Shown here: positions 12,650 through 22,527 of the stretch, piece after piece
Position numbering within the stretch: the stretch's first letter is position 1
Layout of the letters: each line of letters begins with the position of its first letter
DNA from: Homalodisca vitripennis
Lineage: Eukaryota; Arthropoda; Insecta; Hemiptera; Cicadellidae
DNA: 64,000 bases
Direction of reading: 5' to 3'
Assembly (NCBI RefSeq): GCF_021130785.1
Contig: NC_060207.1
Location: 6,647,001 to 6,711,000 of the forward strand
Notes under the pieces: model-generated
Database searches by the model: none
Seen by the model: the letters and a program-made list of their open reading frames with translations, nothing else
Told to the model about the DNA's origin: nothing
Position numbers and translations under genes: made by a program

Positions 12650-12743
12650 CAGCGGTCACCCTTCCAAGCAGCAGTCACGCTCGACGTTGCTTGATTCGGT
12701 TATATTGCAATAACCGCCTTACACACTACACGGCACCCTTGGC
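12650..12743 (-). pseudogene. 5S rRNA-derived sequence (5S pseudogene or head of a 5S-type SINE)
   Basis: On the minus strand this matches the general layout of eukaryotic 5S rRNA for most of its length. The plus strand reads GCGGTCACCCTTCCAAGCAG and then CACGCTCGACGTTGCTTGAT, which corresponds to the reverse complement of the 5S 3' half (the conserved stretch that includes AAGCAACGTCG and GGGTGACCGC). The match continues through a diverged box-C region to a GCCAAG-like 5' end at about 12743. The 3' end of true 5S (lower coordinates) is not recognisable. Insect genomes hold 5S-derived SINEs, and a single isolated degenerate copy in AT-rich DNA fits such an element or a retropseudogene better than a working gene. 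Confidence 0.72.
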
Positions 12744-13299
12744 TTCTGTTGCCTTGGAATGTCATAATCATTCCGTTTCGTCACGCCGCATATATCGGAT
12801 TCATTTCATTGCAACGAGACTAAGACCTTCCAATTAATAATCAGTAGTTGAAATTCTAAATATTTTTCAAAACAAAGGAAATCAAAGTTTTTATTACGTA
12901 TATTTAGTTTTTTTTAGTTTCATTATCACAAGGAACATCAAACTGCAGTAATGTATAAATATATTAATGTATGGTTGGATTAAGATCAAATTTAATGTTT
13001 ATAAAAAATTACCAAGGTTTTCAACATTTTAGATTAAAATATGGCTAGATAAAAACAGCCCTCAAATAGAATAGGAGGGGAAATGGATATATAATAAATG
13101 TAATCTTTCTGTAATTGTTGCAACATATATACTCGTATCTCGTCGTAGTCATATCATCGTTCAGTGATAATACCTACCAGTGCGAAATCCGTTTGCAACG
13201 AAGCGCGTTGTCACGACAGTTCCATTCGCAGTTCCGTAACCGTTATAGGTATGGAACATTAGGGTAGGTTGTTCCAGTTGCACCAACACCCAACCCCCT
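12744..13299. other. Intergenic, partly GC-richer
   Basis: AT-rich to about 13130. A GC-richer segment at 13140-13300 follows, with GTTCAGTGATA and several CpGs, and leads directly into the retroelement-like tail at 13300. It may be the body of the same short element. No coding signal. Confidence 0.45.
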
Positions 13300-13395
13300 G
13301 TTCAGTTGCAGTGAGGTTAAGTGGTAGAGAGGACTTTATAGTCCTAACTTCGCCTCTAATAAAGTCATTTTTAATTTCATTTCATTTTCATTTCA
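13300..13395 (+). repeat. Retroelement-like 3' tail with hairpin and (ATTTC)n
   Basis: Shows a perfect small hairpin AGGACTTTATAGTCCT, nested in a longer imperfect GAGG...CCTC stem. An AATAAAG signal and an ATTTC-type simple repeat follow. A stem-loop plus poly-A signal plus short tandem tail is how many SINEs and LINEs end. The upstream body (13140-13300) is not recognised. Confidence 0.6.
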
Positions 13396-13804
13396 ACCTA
13401 TCGATCAAATGGTTTAGATATTCGATTTCATGATTTCACTCCTGTGTGTTTAACACCTATAACTTTTAGTTTGATACTTGTAAAAAATAGCTCCTCGCTT
13501 TTATCAATTAGGCAGTCAAATGGTTATTACTTTTAATGCGTAAAAATCTCTAAAAATACTGAAATAGGTATCTTGAAGGTTTTCATGGATATTTATTAAT
13601 TCGGAAGTGCTTTCAGAGGAGCTGAGGATAACTTTCAGTGACCTTTTCTTACCTCATAAATGAGTGGTGTGATATTTAAGTATACATTTCTACACTTTTT
13701 TTACATACGATGATAAAAGTGCGAAGGAGTGGGTAATAGCCCACAGCCTGAATTCGCTAAACATTTCCCTCTAATAAACATATAATATTGTTTGCTAGTG
13801 TCAG

Positions 13805-13806
<2 letters not shown>

Positions 13807-13859
<53 letters not shown>
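13807..13859. repeat. (AT)n microsatellite
   Basis: Pure AT dinucleotide run of about 53 bp. It lies within a chance minus-strand open frame and explains that frame's Tyr-Ile repeat. Confidence 0.97.
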
Positions 13860-13862
<3 letters not shown>

Positions 13863-14119
13863 TGGAAGAAAACTGGGAACGCCAAGTGGGAAAGTATTGG
13901 CGATTGGCAGCATTGGTGGTTTACAAGTCAGGTAGCCTAACAATTATCTCCCATTTTAACATAATAATTTTACATGATGTGTTAATTTATGTTACATATA
14001 ATAGTAATTTGGTCATATTTCGAAGTTATTGGGTTTAAGGTAATAGAAAATTTACGCAGTTTAAGTGAGAAATTGCAAAAAATGGAGATTTTGCTTTGTG
14101 CTCTATTTGTTGCAATAGG

Positions 14120-14810
14120 TTTCACCTTGACAAGTTCAGCATTAAGAAGCAAATACCGCTTTCAATGGGACCTACTGAACAGTCATCTTGGGAATGTACT
14201 ATTTGTATAAATGCTAGAAAAGGGTCTCAATCTCAAGCTGAGGAGATGGCAAGGTACCTGAACCTAACCTAGGAGACGAAGTTAAGGTTTTAGTAGCTTG
14301 GGTGTTAGGACTACAGTTAACGGCCTGGACACAATGAAGGATCAGCTCAACACAATTAAAATCTCGATAAAATTCTTTGCTAAAAGGTACGAAACACTGT
14401 GGAAGCAATGATCTAACTCAGAACTGAAAGAAGAGTATGAGGTCAGAACTTGAGGCTTTAAGGGTAAGGAAAAATCATTTCAGGAAACTACGAAAAAGTT
14501 TACTATTGATGTTGCTGAAATGGATCAGTACGGTAGAAGGAAGTCCATCGGAAGAAAGGATGCCACATGTGCTGGAGAGACTAGCTAAAGCATTGGTATT
14601 GATTTTTACCCTGAAGATATTCACCGTCTTCAAGCCAAGAGGGATGGAAAACAAAGACAATTATAGTCTAGTTCTTCTAGAAGACTTCGAGGGACCTGTG
14701 GCTCAACAGCAGAAGGAAGGCTAAGTAATATTCATTTTAACGAATTCCTAATTTCTCACAATAGATTATTACTTAAGAAAGCCATATTTAAGGCCAAAAC
14801 TTTCATTATA
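14120..14810 (+). pseudogene. Decayed ORF1 protein of a non-LTR retrotransposon
   Basis: Pieces of one protein are spread over all three forward frames. They are, in order: a Cys-containing segment with WECTICINARKG (14185-14220); a coiled-coil-like piece, LDTMKDQLNTIKISIKFF (about 14325-14375); the diagnostic MDQYGRRKSI (14519-14549); PEDIHRLQAKRDGK (about 14610-14650); and FNEFLISHNRLLLKKA (about 14735-14785), which matches the usual ORF1 ending. Coiled coil, then YGRRxS, then the PEDI..HRL..KRDGK block and NE.L...N..L...A is the layout of ORF1 RNA-binding proteins in many arthropod LINEs. At least three frame changes make it non-functional. No matching endonuclease/RT follows directly, so it is an isolated fragment. 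Confidence 0.75.
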
Positions 14811-15649
14811 AATATGTCTGGTTTAGGGCCGACATGTGCTGGAGAGGAGGGGAGAGAATGAAAACATAAATGATCATCAAATTTCTAGATAATCTGAAGG
14901 TAATTTAGTAAGCCTATATTTCTAACATGATTTGATTTAGTTTACGAAACACAGCTGCAAATTTTTAAATTTCTTACCTCCTGGTTGATACAGGTGGGTT
15001 GGATCATATTCTTAAGTTGCATCATAGGTTTTTTACTCGAATCAACCTATAAATATTTCAGTTCTATAAAACTACTATACTTGGGGTTGACTTTTTTCTT
15101 AATGTTTCTGATAACTTTCTGTTATACAGCTTGTTACGTTTGTATCAGAATCTTTTTTTTTATTTATACTGTTAAGTTTTGTAATATAGTATACTGTTTT
15201 TATACTAAATATTTATATTAATTTAATATGGATTACAATTTTACTAATAGTAGGTTGTATTTTAACAGTTAAAGTAAAGTAGAGAACTGGAGCTGTACTA
15301 TAAATTTAGATGCTCAAAATATTCAAATCCTCTATTTAAATATTAGATCTATAGGAAAACACTGAGATACTTTTAAATTTCATTTATTATCCATCAATTC
15401 TATTTTTTATTTAATAATTGTAGCTGAAGTCTCAAGCAATTAAAATAATATTGCAGGTTTTTATCTTATACATTATGATACGATACTTAGACTTAAGGAG
15501 GCTATGAAAGGAGGACAAATCACTTTTAGTTTCAAACATATAAAATTCGACCACACAACCTGATGAAATAGGCCCGACAGGATCGAGAAAGCCTTTTAGG
15601 TTTTTAACATATGCCGTATATAGGCTCCTCCCCTCAGTTATTATAAGTA
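14811..15649. other. AT-rich, no gene
   Basis: A 78-residue hydrophobic open frame at 14985-15221 is AT-driven (Phe/Tyr/Ile/Leu rich) and has no recognisable family. Nothing else stands out. Confidence 0.55.
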
Positions 15650-16200
15650 TAGTTATACATTTACTTTCTATGATGTGTGATATACATTTTCTTGATCAGG
15701 AAACAAGGAAAAATGAAGTATGGAACAAAATATACTAAACAAAGTAAATTAGAATGGCCATAATAAACACTCTATTACCTGTTTCATTGATCGCGGCAAC
15801 AAGGCAAACTCAACATTGGCGTCAGAAATATAATTCACTGGAACCAGCAGTGGTCATTCACGTGCAACGCCTACTGAATTGCGTACAAAGCAGCAGCAGC
15901 GGGTAGATAACTGCTAGCGGTGCAGATATAAAACACAGTAGTGTAGCATAACTTTCATTTTACATTTGAAGACTGCTATGAAACCTAAATTATTTTATTT
16001 TGGCAAAAGTAGGCTCCCCAAAGCTGTGTATGTATATACATTTTCTTGATCAGGAAAAAGGTAAAATCAGCTATGGAACAAAAAATACTAAGATCAGAGG
16101 AAATTACAATGACCGGAAGTAGACACTTTTTAACGTGTTTTTTTTTTGATCGTATGAAGATGGCAAACTCAATATTGCACCAGCTAGCAGACTAAACTAA
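15650..16200 (-). repeat. Two copies of a dispersed repeat, same orientation
   Basis: Copy one (about 15670-15960) and copy two (about 16030-16200) share TATACATTTTCTTGATCAGG, TATGGAACAAA, a TAGACAC/AAACACT block, and GGCAAACTCAAYATTG. On the minus strand the family reads GCAGTTAYCTACC-like, then TGCACGTG, then TTGAGTTTGCC, then CTGATCAAGAAAATGTATA. Forward relatives lie at 23850-24480 and 42640-42790. No coding capacity was seen. Confidence 0.75.
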
Positions 16201-17339
16201 CTATCCTCTGGTCTCTGAGGAGAAGGACAGCATCATAGAGAAACACGTTCTATCACGAACGATGGGTTAGTACGTTTGCAGTATAAACGTGGGACAAACA
16301 ATATATTTTACAGTTAGTTCTAATAGCTTAGTTTGGCCTATTTAAGTGAAACGCTGTAACCCTAATGTAATTTAAGTTTTTATATATTTGTCAAACAGAC
16401 CATTACAACGATAATTGAATTTAAATCATAAATATAACGTTAGCAAAATTAGCCTACCAATGTTTGAAACGGGTTTGTTTAAATAATTATTGAAAGCAAA
16501 CACACGAAATGGTTTTCAATATTAAAGGATTTATGAGAGTATGAGGACGTCCCACGTTGGGTCGGTCATGCCGATATAAATGATAGGTCATATATCAACT
16601 GTATGCTGACCGGAAATCCACAGGGGCTGGCTTCCTGCCACATCTATTTGGGCTGAAGATCAGCTCGTCCGTGTTCGTTTGCATTTTCTTTTTTAATTTA
16701 CTTTAAAATGTTGATTGAACACTTGAACACTATGTTTAAGATTTCCTTGCAGATATTTGGACTACAATTTTACGGTATTAAGTATTTATTATTGCCCGTA
16801 AGTAATGGCGAAAATGTACATAACTTTTCTTCAGCTATTTATATCCTTATTATATTATATTATATTTCCTTAAAAGTGATATATACATTTTTATCGATAC
16901 TGACCTTTTACTCGATAACTATCCATCATATTATTACTTCTATACTCATCTTATTTATGATGATCTCTATTACTCTAGGGGCGAGAGTTTCACGCAACCT
17001 GGATTTTTCTGAAATCGATTGAGGAAAGTTTCAAAAGGTAACATTTACTAAGTATGAAAATACTGCCGTTTCCTGTGAGCAGATTTTAAACACAGCTTAT
17101 TATCTTATTGAAGCACATTTTTTATGTGGATTAACATAAAATACGAATCTTGAATGCACTCTAAATTTGTGCTGTACATTGTGTTGTCAGAGCCAGACCT
17201 CGGTGTCAGATGCGAGTGCGTGTGTGTGTTCCTGCCTGAAGGAATCGTAAGTATCAAAAAAACACAAAACCCTGTGTTATTGTATGAACCGTGAAAAATA
17301 CTACGGATATTGCACCCGGACGTCGAAGGTTAGAAATTC
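16201..17339. other. AT-rich, no gene
   Basis: An open frame at 16708-17022 is rich in Ile/Tyr/Leu and looks like AT-biased chance. A TGTGTGTG-containing patch near 17215 is the only other feature. Confidence 0.5.
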
Positions 17340-17760
17340 CCCGTGCACAATTGTTAATCCCCAGTAGAATTCACTTCTGGCTTGCTCACATCTTCTAGTT
17401 GAACCTACACTGGGCACAACAAAAACGATGTGTCACAAATCTGGGCAACCTTATGGATGTCCATGGGCTGCACATCACTAACAACAAATGAGATATATTC
17501 TGATGGCAAGGAAATGTCCATAGGTCTAGCCTACTGTGGGAGAGGACTGTTGGAGTCGGTGGGTTCCCTAAGTATCAACACCTGTTGCTAGCCTAGGGAT
17601 AAGGGTGTACACTCTCTGCCCCCTTCGACTGAAGAGACTGGTTCAGAGCTGGCTTCCCCTTCTTCCAAGAGACATGACTGATTTTTAGTACCCAAAATCC
17701 TTCCTCGTTGGTCTTGGCAGTAGGGGGCCCATATCCCCAAGCTTACCCATCTACATTATT
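17340..17760. other. GC-richer island, possible retroelement leader
   Basis: This stretch has far higher GC than its surroundings and non-random words such as GTTGGAGTCGGTGGGTTCCC and CTAGCCTAGGGATAAGGGTG. No frame stays open across it. Such a non-coding GC-rich block in an AT-rich genome often is the untranslated leader of a non-LTR retrotransposon. I could not link it to a coding region, so the class is a guess. Confidence 0.35.
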
Positions 17761-18559
17761 CTGTCACCCTGAAAACAGCGCATAGGTCTTTTTAGATCTA
17801 AATGAAATTGCTCAGCATCTTTGTACTAAGAGAACAAAAATGGGAACTCAAAATAGATTTTTTTTATAAAATACTTAGTATTCAGTGTGAAAAACATTTA
17901 ACAAGAAACTGAGTCTTTACCACAAAATAAAGTAAACGTTTAAACGTTAAAGTATAAACGCCGCTACCAAGCAGACTACTCTATTCTCTTGACTCCAGGA
18001 CCCAGCTAGAGTTTATAAATGTATAATTATTTTTCATGTATAGAGCCTTTCTCTAGGATTTTATCTGCGATGTTATACCTTGGACTGTGCATTACTTAGT
18101 TAAGATTATATGGAAATTATAATTATATAACTCAAATATTGTTTCTGTTAGCTATCAAATATGTGCACACATTCATGAGTTCAATGTTATTTTTTTCGTG
18201 CGTTACAAGTGTCAATATACTACGTTAACATTAAACGCCATGAGAGAAATAACATTTTCTTTTCATATCATCTAAGCACAGGACTAGTATGTAAATATCA
18301 ACCGTCCATGTACTTAAAATTGGCAACATCACATCGATTCGAATTGAACTTACCTTGAGTGAAGGTCTAGAGTATACAATATACACTACTGCTTTAAACA
18401 ATGATATTTAGTAAGCACATTCTTCAAAGGTGTTCCTCACACCTTAAAGTCTGCTCACCAACTAATTTATGACGGAATACCATTTTCCATTGATTTACTA
18501 TTTTGTTGCTCAAACTTTTAAAATTTCTATATACAGTACGCTTTCAATTAATATATGTC
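17761..18559. other. AT-rich, no gene
   Basis: No open frame of note and no repeat recognised. Confidence 0.5.
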
Positions 18560-18720
18560 TATCGCAAAATAAATAGGAAGCTGATTTCAACTGGCTGAGC
18601 GTTATTAACGTCTGCTGTCCATGAATTCGTCAAGAGGTTGAGCATCTGTTATCTTTATGTCTGACTGCTGATTACTTGAAACACGGGTTGGTATACTGTA
18701 TACAGTATTATCCACGAATA
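18560..18720 (-). repeat. Dispersed repeat fragment, opposite orientation
   Basis: GGCTGAGCGTTATTAACGTC at about 18590 is the reverse complement of the AACGCTCAGCC core seen at 9550 and 10760. It marks a minus-strand copy of that family. A palindromic ATACTGTATACAGTAT lies at the downstream edge (about 18690-18706). Confidence 0.5.
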
Positions 18721-19739
18721 CCCACTCATGGGTGGATTTATCATTGATTTTCAGTAGTTTCGTAACTTTATCACAGTATAAAAGAAACTAGAATTCAACT
18801 GTCGGTATTTTGAAATTGTTAACTAGCACTTATCCGTTGCTTCATTTGAAAGTCATGTACAATATGAACATATTATTTTTAAATAACATTACAAATAATC
18901 CTGAGATAGTGATGGTCACTGAAAGATATTTTAGTCTCTTGATCCATTTTAGATGTTTAGAGATTTAAGTTTAAACATGGAGCTCTGAAGTGGGAGAGTG
19001 AAACTTTTATGTACCTGTGAAATGCCTTGAATTTCTCTACAACATTTCACAACATTTCAACATTTCAATGATATTGTTTTAAATTCTCTAATGATTTCTC
19101 TAACAATTGAAATATCTTTAATATCGCTGTGGTATTACTCTACTAATTTAATACACATGCGATTTATAATGTTCTGTAAATTAACTTAAAATAGTGTGGT
19201 TTTATAGCCTTAGGCAAACTATCCACGATATACTAGTGGACTTTAAACCAGATATAATATGTTGATGAAGCTTTACTTGCTATATCTCAAAGAGTAAAAC
19301 GTTGTACTCTCTTTCTAAATGCATAACCTTAACGTACATTACAACAAAAATTTACAGCATCAGACTTTTTTTAGACGAAGTAAAATCAGACGCTGTAAAT
19401 AAATATAAACTGGCTTAATTAATGCGCATCTGATCTGCGCATGTCAGGCTGGCCGCTGCCTGTGACGACTATCAGACTAGACTATCCATGCCCGCCAGCT
19501 CACTGATAGAACCTGACCTGACTCCGATTACTGGATTACACCACTGCTCCGCCTACATTGTGCCATATACAACATCCACGCGTGATAGTACGAGTATCTA
19601 CAATTTCCAGGCGCTTCAAAATATCTATGGAAGGCACTTTAATGTTAATGCAATTAATTTTTCAGAGAAATATTTATCTTAATGTACTATACAGCCGCAT
19701 GTGTGAACTCACTCACTGATGGATGTATACAAATTCTAA
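18721..19739. other. AT-rich, no gene; GC-richer patch near 19430-19570
   Basis: The patch at 19430-19570 contains TCTGCGCATGTCAGGCTGGC and is GC-richer than its flanks. It may be an old short repeat. No coding feature is supported. Confidence 0.45.
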
Positions 19740-20524
19740 CCTACTTCTAGAAGTGCTAGAAACTTGAAAATTTGGCACGCAGGTACCTTTTGCCGTGTAA
19801 CCAACAGGAAAAGTCTGAAAACCGGGAATTTTTAGTTTTAAGCCCCTCAAAAAAATTCCCAACAAAACACGCATTTTTTACCCTTGCAGGCTTTTTTTGT
19901 AAGCCCGATAGCGGGCGAACCGTTGAAGCTAGCTCGGATCTGACGAAAAATTCATGGTCAGGAATGAAGTGAACTACAAAAAAGGTCCAGTGATTTTTTG
20001 CTGATATCTTCCATGGTTAAGCGACAAAACGCTCGAATATTTGACATTCCAGAGATTTTTTCGGTAAAAATAATATTTCGAGCCTGATAGCGGCCGAACC
20101 GTTGGTCGTAGCTCAAAATCTGATTGACCCATCAAATTAGCAAATCGCGCGATCTACAGAAAAGGTTCAAGTGACTTTTTGCCCTATCTCCATTGGTTTG
20201 GCCGAGAAACGTGATTATGTACAATTTTTTTGTAATATTTACGTGGAAAAGTTTGTTTTTGAGGTCGATAACGGCGAAACCATTGGTCGGAGGGCAAAAT
20301 AAATCAAAAGGTAGATATAGGAAATGAAGTGATCTACAAAAAACCTTCAGTAATTTTTTACTCTATATCCATTAGTTTGGGCCGCAAAATGCGACTAAGT
20401 TTAAAATATTTTGAAATTTTTCGCCTAAAAATTTATCTTTCGGGCTCAATAGCGGCTAAACGGTTGGTCGTTTGCTCAAAACAAATTTTCACTAGGATTT
20501 AGAAAATCAGCGCGGTCTACAAAA
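19740..20524 (+). repeat. Diverged tandem repeat, about 180-bp unit, 4 copies
   Basis: The phrase GATAGCGGGCGAACCGTTG and its variants occurs at about 19907, 20087, 20266 and 20448, giving steps of 180, 179 and 182 bp. Other words keep the same phase: GAAGTGATCTACAAAAAA, GTGATTTTTTGC and TCCATTGGTTTGGCCGAGAA. Units differ at many positions, so the array is old. The open frame at 19772-19972 inside it is stopped in neighbouring units and probably does not code. It runs directly into the C15A array. Confidence 0.85.
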
Positions 20525-20624
20525 CCCCCCCCCCCCCCACCCCCCCCCCCCCCCACCCCCCCCCCCCCCCACCCCCCCCCCCCCCCACCCCCCCCCCCCC
20601 CCACCCCCCCCCCCCCCCACCCCC
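20525..20624. repeat. (C15A)n minisatellite, strictly 16-bp period
   Basis: A block of cytosines broken by single adenines at 20539, 20555, 20571, 20587, 20603 and 20619, each exactly 16 bp apart. The strict phase shows amplification of a 16-bp unit rather than slippage of a plain poly-C run. The G-rich strand could form G-quadruplexes and the C-rich strand i-motifs. It follows the 180-bp repeat without a gap. An assembly or sequencing artefact should be excluded. Confidence 0.93.
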
Positions 20625-21604
20625 ATTTTTTTTTCATTATTTGAGTTCGAGATAGCGCAGGTTCAAATGCTGTCTGTTTACTGTATCAAATCTCTGCCTT
20701 ATTATCCTCGCACAGGCCAGTGGCCCTCTAGGACGGTCATAATGGATAAGAAAACTGTTTAAGTTCCTGAGATACTTGTTGGCTTAAAGTTATTTCCTAT
20801 TAGCTCAACTCGTATAACATTACTTAAAATTAGTAAATATTATATAAAAATTATGTTTCAAGAATGATATAAGTTAATAGTAAGGATATTGTTAACTGCT
20901 AAAAACATTATTTTTACAAAATAACATTATATTATTATTACTTTATATGTGTACTCGTATATATTTTGTACTCTGAGCTTTATGGGAGAATTTTAGTCCC
21001 ATTAGTGCTACCTTGTGAATTTCAATTTATAGGTCTATGTCTCGCCCTGATATCCTCATATTAAATTAATAATATCATAAAAAATAAAATAAAGGCATCC
21101 TTAGACCCGGGTGTTTTATATATGAACATTGAGGGTTTTAAAACACTTTGTATATTTTATATTTAAGTTAAAATTACAACATATATAAAATCTAAGAGCA
21201 ACTCTAACAGTATTGGTTGTCACCTGTGCAATGTTTTTCTTCCGCCATCTGTTAGAAAAGCGCTGGTAGAAAAAATGGGCGACTCGTGAACAGGAGGCTT
21301 TCTATGTTCTGGCCGTTTGCAAAGACTGAATATGTAGTAATTATTTAACGTGCGTCCCATATCAAGTTCTGTTATGATCCTCCAAGTTATAATAACATCG
21401 GTAGATGGTATGATTAGTTTTGAAGATATTGACAAAGGGGAAGAATACGGGACGATCAACGGTTAATGAAGAGAGTATTGAGCGAGTGAGTGAGACTTTC
21501 ACGCGTAGCCAATAGAAACAAGTGGTGTAATTCCGTTGGAAGAATAAATAAATAAATCAGTTCGGAAGGCTAGTAGCAACCAACCTACCTACCCGAGAAG
21601 GAAA
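20625..21604. other. AT-rich, no gene
   Basis: A B-box-like GGTTCAAATGC lies near 20660, but no A box or tRNA fold accompanies it. A patch at 21220-21330 has a GC-richer composition; a minus-strand open frame there has no recognisable motif. Confidence 0.45.
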
Positions 21605-21769
21605 ATGATTGTAGCTGCTGATGCAGCAATCACTCCAGACATATTAGCCAAAATTTGGGAAGAATTGGGTTATCGAATTGATGTGTGCGGTGTAGCGAAT
21701 GGGGCTGACACAGCTTTAGAACACTTACAAGCTTGTAGGTATAAGCATTTGAGTTGCTCTTTAACTTAA
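21605..21769 (+). pseudogene. Fragment resembling the C-terminal end of a transposase
   Basis: A 54-residue open frame ending at TAA carries ITPDILAKIWEELGYRIDVC followed by GVANGADTALEHL. This kind of ending (TP..L...W.EL.YRLD.CR.TNG.HIEHL) is widespread at the C terminus of insect DNA transposase-like proteins that start with a helix-turn-helix domain. No catalytic domain is visible upstream, so it is a relic of the 3' end only. The start codon given is simply the first in-frame ATG. The family assignment comes from memory of the motif and would need a database check. Confidence 0.5.
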
Positions 21770-22527
21770 TTTATTAATTATGTTTAAGTTTTATACTGTT
21801 TAATAAATACTACACATCGGTAAAAACCTCGATATTCTTTCCTAAACATCCAGTATTTGTATCACCAAATCCCATTCAACAAGTGAATGAATTACTTTAA
21901 AAAAATGAATGAATTTAATAGAAAAATGAATTAATTTCTTTATTTATTCACAGGTTTAAATATTTTTTTCAATTAAACCACTGAACAAAAATAATTATAT
22001 AAGACAGTTTGTTTTTCGAGAAATTTGCTGAAAATGTAACTATTATAATTACATATTTATCTGTAATTAGCATAAAACAATCTACCTATATTTTAAATTG
22101 GATTAATAGCGTCGGTAGAAACTTCAAAATAAAATGTCTATTGAATTAAAATATATTTAAAATATTGAATAAACGAATTAATAACGTTTATTCAATCAAG
22201 TGGTAAAAGTGTGTAAACCTCATGTTTCAGGGGATTATAAAAGTTGTAAGTCATTAACGTGTTGCTGCTGCTTAATTAGTTTATGCTCAGGTTACATTAA
22301 TTGGATGCAAATCAGTAATATATATCGCCCAGAGAGCGCCTGGTGTAAATGGTTTTGTGTGTTGATTCTTACACATTTTTTAAATTATGCATGAAGTACA
22401 CACAACCCTCCATACCTTAATGGAGCAATTATGTTTTCAGATATTGTTATTAAATCTATAAATCTTATGAAAATAATTTCAAAGGCCTTTTTTAGGATGA
22501 CAGTTAGTTTTTCTGCCTTATAGTATA

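Noticed and set aside
13701..13943. Minus-strand open frame with a long Tyr-Ile repeat
   Set aside because: The repeat is only the translation of the (AT)n microsatellite; flanks show no domain.
14985..15221. Membrane protein gene
   Set aside because: Hydrophobicity follows from T-rich sequence; no family or start context, and similar frames occur across the window.
19772..19972. Small protein in the 180-bp repeat
   Set aside because: The frame is not kept in the neighbouring units, so coding is unlikely.
20640..20690. tRNA gene near GGTTCAAATGC
   Set aside because: Only a B-box-like word; no A box or arms upstream, where the sequence is the C15A array.
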